From contig PBMF01000021.1 in the NCBI GenBank assembly GCA_002721995.1, positions 32,282 through 65,184 on the forward strand: a DNA stretch of 32,903 nt, written 5' to 3'. The DNA comes from Chloroflexota bacterium. GTDB lineage: Bacteria; Chloroflexota; Dehalococcoidia; Lucifugimonadales; UBA3495. The position numbers and the translations under genes were made by a program. Positions 31,754 to 32,903 of this stretch are shown here, piece by piece; position 1 is the first letter of the stretch; the number at the start of each line of letters is the position of its first letter. A model generated the notes under the pieces. That model did no database searches. It had not been told where the DNA came from and was given only the letters and a program-made list of their open reading frames with translations.

Positions 31754-32903
31754 TCACCGATTTCGGCGGGACCGCCGCCTTCTTTCGGTGCGGCTGGACC
31801 GGCCTCTCCAGGGGTTGCTGCAAACTCCTGCTGGGACCCTCTGGCCCAGCCAGGCGGAAACGGCGTCGCGTCGCCATTCCCAGACCGCGATGGTCAATAG
31901 AGACAATACCCCCAGGACCATAAGGACCTTCCGCAGGGTCCTGGATTTGTACTCAACCATCACCTCATGGTGGCCCGGCGCCAGTTGGACTCCCAGGTAA
32001 CCCGGCATCAGCATCAGTGATTCCGCCGGTTCGCCGTCCACGGTAACCCAACAATTGGGATGGTAGGCGGTCTTCAACAGCAGCATGCTTTCCCGCTCGA
32101 CGTCTACGGTCGCTGAGTAAAAATTAGGACCATTGTCCTCTGAGACTATAGACCCGCGCGGTGGGGCCTCGGGCAGTCCCGCGATGAACTGGTTCAGTTC
32201 CTCGGTGGACCCGATTTACGATTCCACAGGGACCTGAGCGTCCGATATGACCGTGGCGGGCCGCGCGCCCTGCGCCTGGGGTTCGGGGGAACCGTTAATT
32301 GAAACTTGGGGGTGCCGCTTGACCGCCGGAAGGGCGCTGCTCATCCAGTCCTTGGTGGCTGGGAAATCGGCCGCTTTGTCACTTTCCAAGAGCAGTACCG
32401 AACCCACCAGGTCGAAATGCCCCGTGGATTCGACCTGAAACAGCCGATGGCGGCCGAACGTCTGCACCAAGTCCATGAACTCCGGTATCTCCACATCCTC
32501 CGGTGCGACGACGTACCGGAGGATGAAGAGGTTGTACTGGTCTGGGCGTCCTTCGTCGAAGTTGGTTATGGCGGTGCTGACCAGCGAGTACCTAATGGGG
32601 GGTGGCGGAAAATATGTCAAAGCCCGCCACGCCAAGTATCTGGGCCACGGGGGTGTCGCCCACGCTATACCCGGCGCCCCACCGATCGCCCGACTCGGCC
32701 GTCAGTCCGGCAAAGACTCTTCCCGGTGGCATACTCTTCAGGGTTACCACCAGATTGTCCAGGTCCTTTCGTTCGTCCTCCAGCGCCTGCTCATTGTCCC
32801 GCTTTTCGCCGGCATTCTCGGAGAAATACGACGCCAGTTCGATGATGACGGGTGCAAGCACAAGCAACGTCAGTGTCAAGGCCCCACCCAGATATGCAGC
32901 GCT
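31754..32903 (-). pseudogene. Broken C-terminal part of a YfhO-like membrane glycosyltransferase-type protein
   Basis: Reading from the right edge, the frame enters mid-protein with a membrane helix (LGGALTLTLLVLAPVIIEL), then a soluble region with AGFDIFSA. The frame breaks at a run of six G (32597-32602): one extra base would join it to RYSLVSTAITNFDEG in the next frame. That frame meets TAA at 32216-32218, yet continues in frame with IGSTEELNQFIAGLPEAP and on to LLLKTAYHPNCWVTVDG, GYLGVQLAPGHHEVMVEY and a last helix. The GxxVxVDGxx...PGxHxVxxxY pattern is the C-terminal signature of YfhO-type proteins, which have many membrane helices. The last 35 residues before TGA (31754) are arginine-rich, and another frame ending at 31683 reads more naturally, so a second shift near 31830 is possible. 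The N-terminal part lies outside the window. Confidence 0.7.

Overview
The window is GC-rich, gene-dense bacterial DNA. It is dominated by CoA-linked catabolism and small-molecule enzymes: a CaiC-like acyl-CoA ligase, a thiolase with a DUF35 partner, a crotonase, two acyl-CoA dehydrogenases, two HpcH/HpaI aldolases, a luciferase-like monooxygenase, a Gfo/Idh/MocA relic, a beta-propeller lactonase, a D-aminoacylase-type amidohydrolase and NIPSNAP/VOC proteins. This mix, with short dispersed palindromic repeats, resembles Chloroflexota of the SAR202/Dehalococcoidia type. That placement is inferred from gene content only; there is no rRNA or other phylogenetic marker. I saw no tRNA, rRNA, CRISPR array or insertion sequence.

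Layout. 71-3717 (minus): an MMPL exporter, then a family-5 uracil-DNA glycosylase with a short DsbA-like protein. 3765-7663 (plus): an EamA transporter, an M20 peptidase, an HpcH/HpaI aldolase and a decayed Gfo/Idh/MocA oxidoreductase. 7660-9712 (minus): a lactonase and an alpha/beta hydrolase lacking its nucleophile serine. 9818-12288 (plus): a DrrAB-like ABC exporter and a NIPSNAP-like protein. 12441-13594 (minus): two unrecognised proteins, followed by repeats. 13867-15459 (minus): thiolase plus DUF35, divergent across two near-consensus promoters from 15586-20185 (plus), which holds the CoA ligase, an EVE protein, a crotonase and a tandem SagB-type nitroreductase. 20192-22293 (minus): a second aldolase and an LLM monooxygenase. 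22611-23558 (plus): a 3-hydroxyisobutyrate dehydrogenase-like enzyme. 23676-26270 (minus): an AT-richer two-gene cassette with its own promoter and a shared terminator. 26815-27222 (minus): a VOC protein. 27398-31589 (plus): an amidohydrolase and the acyl-CoA dehydrogenase pair. 31754-32903 (minus): the broken C-terminal part of a YfhO-like membrane protein.

How the genes may work together. Ligase, crotonase, thiolase/DUF35 and the unequal dehydrogenase pair could support activation and shortening of a branched or cyclic acyl side chain, as in actinobacterial steroid side-chain catabolism. The substrate cannot be read from sequence. The aldolases, lactonase, LLM enzyme and dehydrogenase suggest scavenging of organic and sugar acids.

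The most unusual locus is 23676-26270. Its first gene encodes a 342-residue protein with a tubulin/FtsZ-like nucleotide-binding pattern. It is coupled to a 517-residue protein I do not recognise. The pair differs in composition from its neighbours, has its own transcription signals, and is the best candidate here for an undescribed system.
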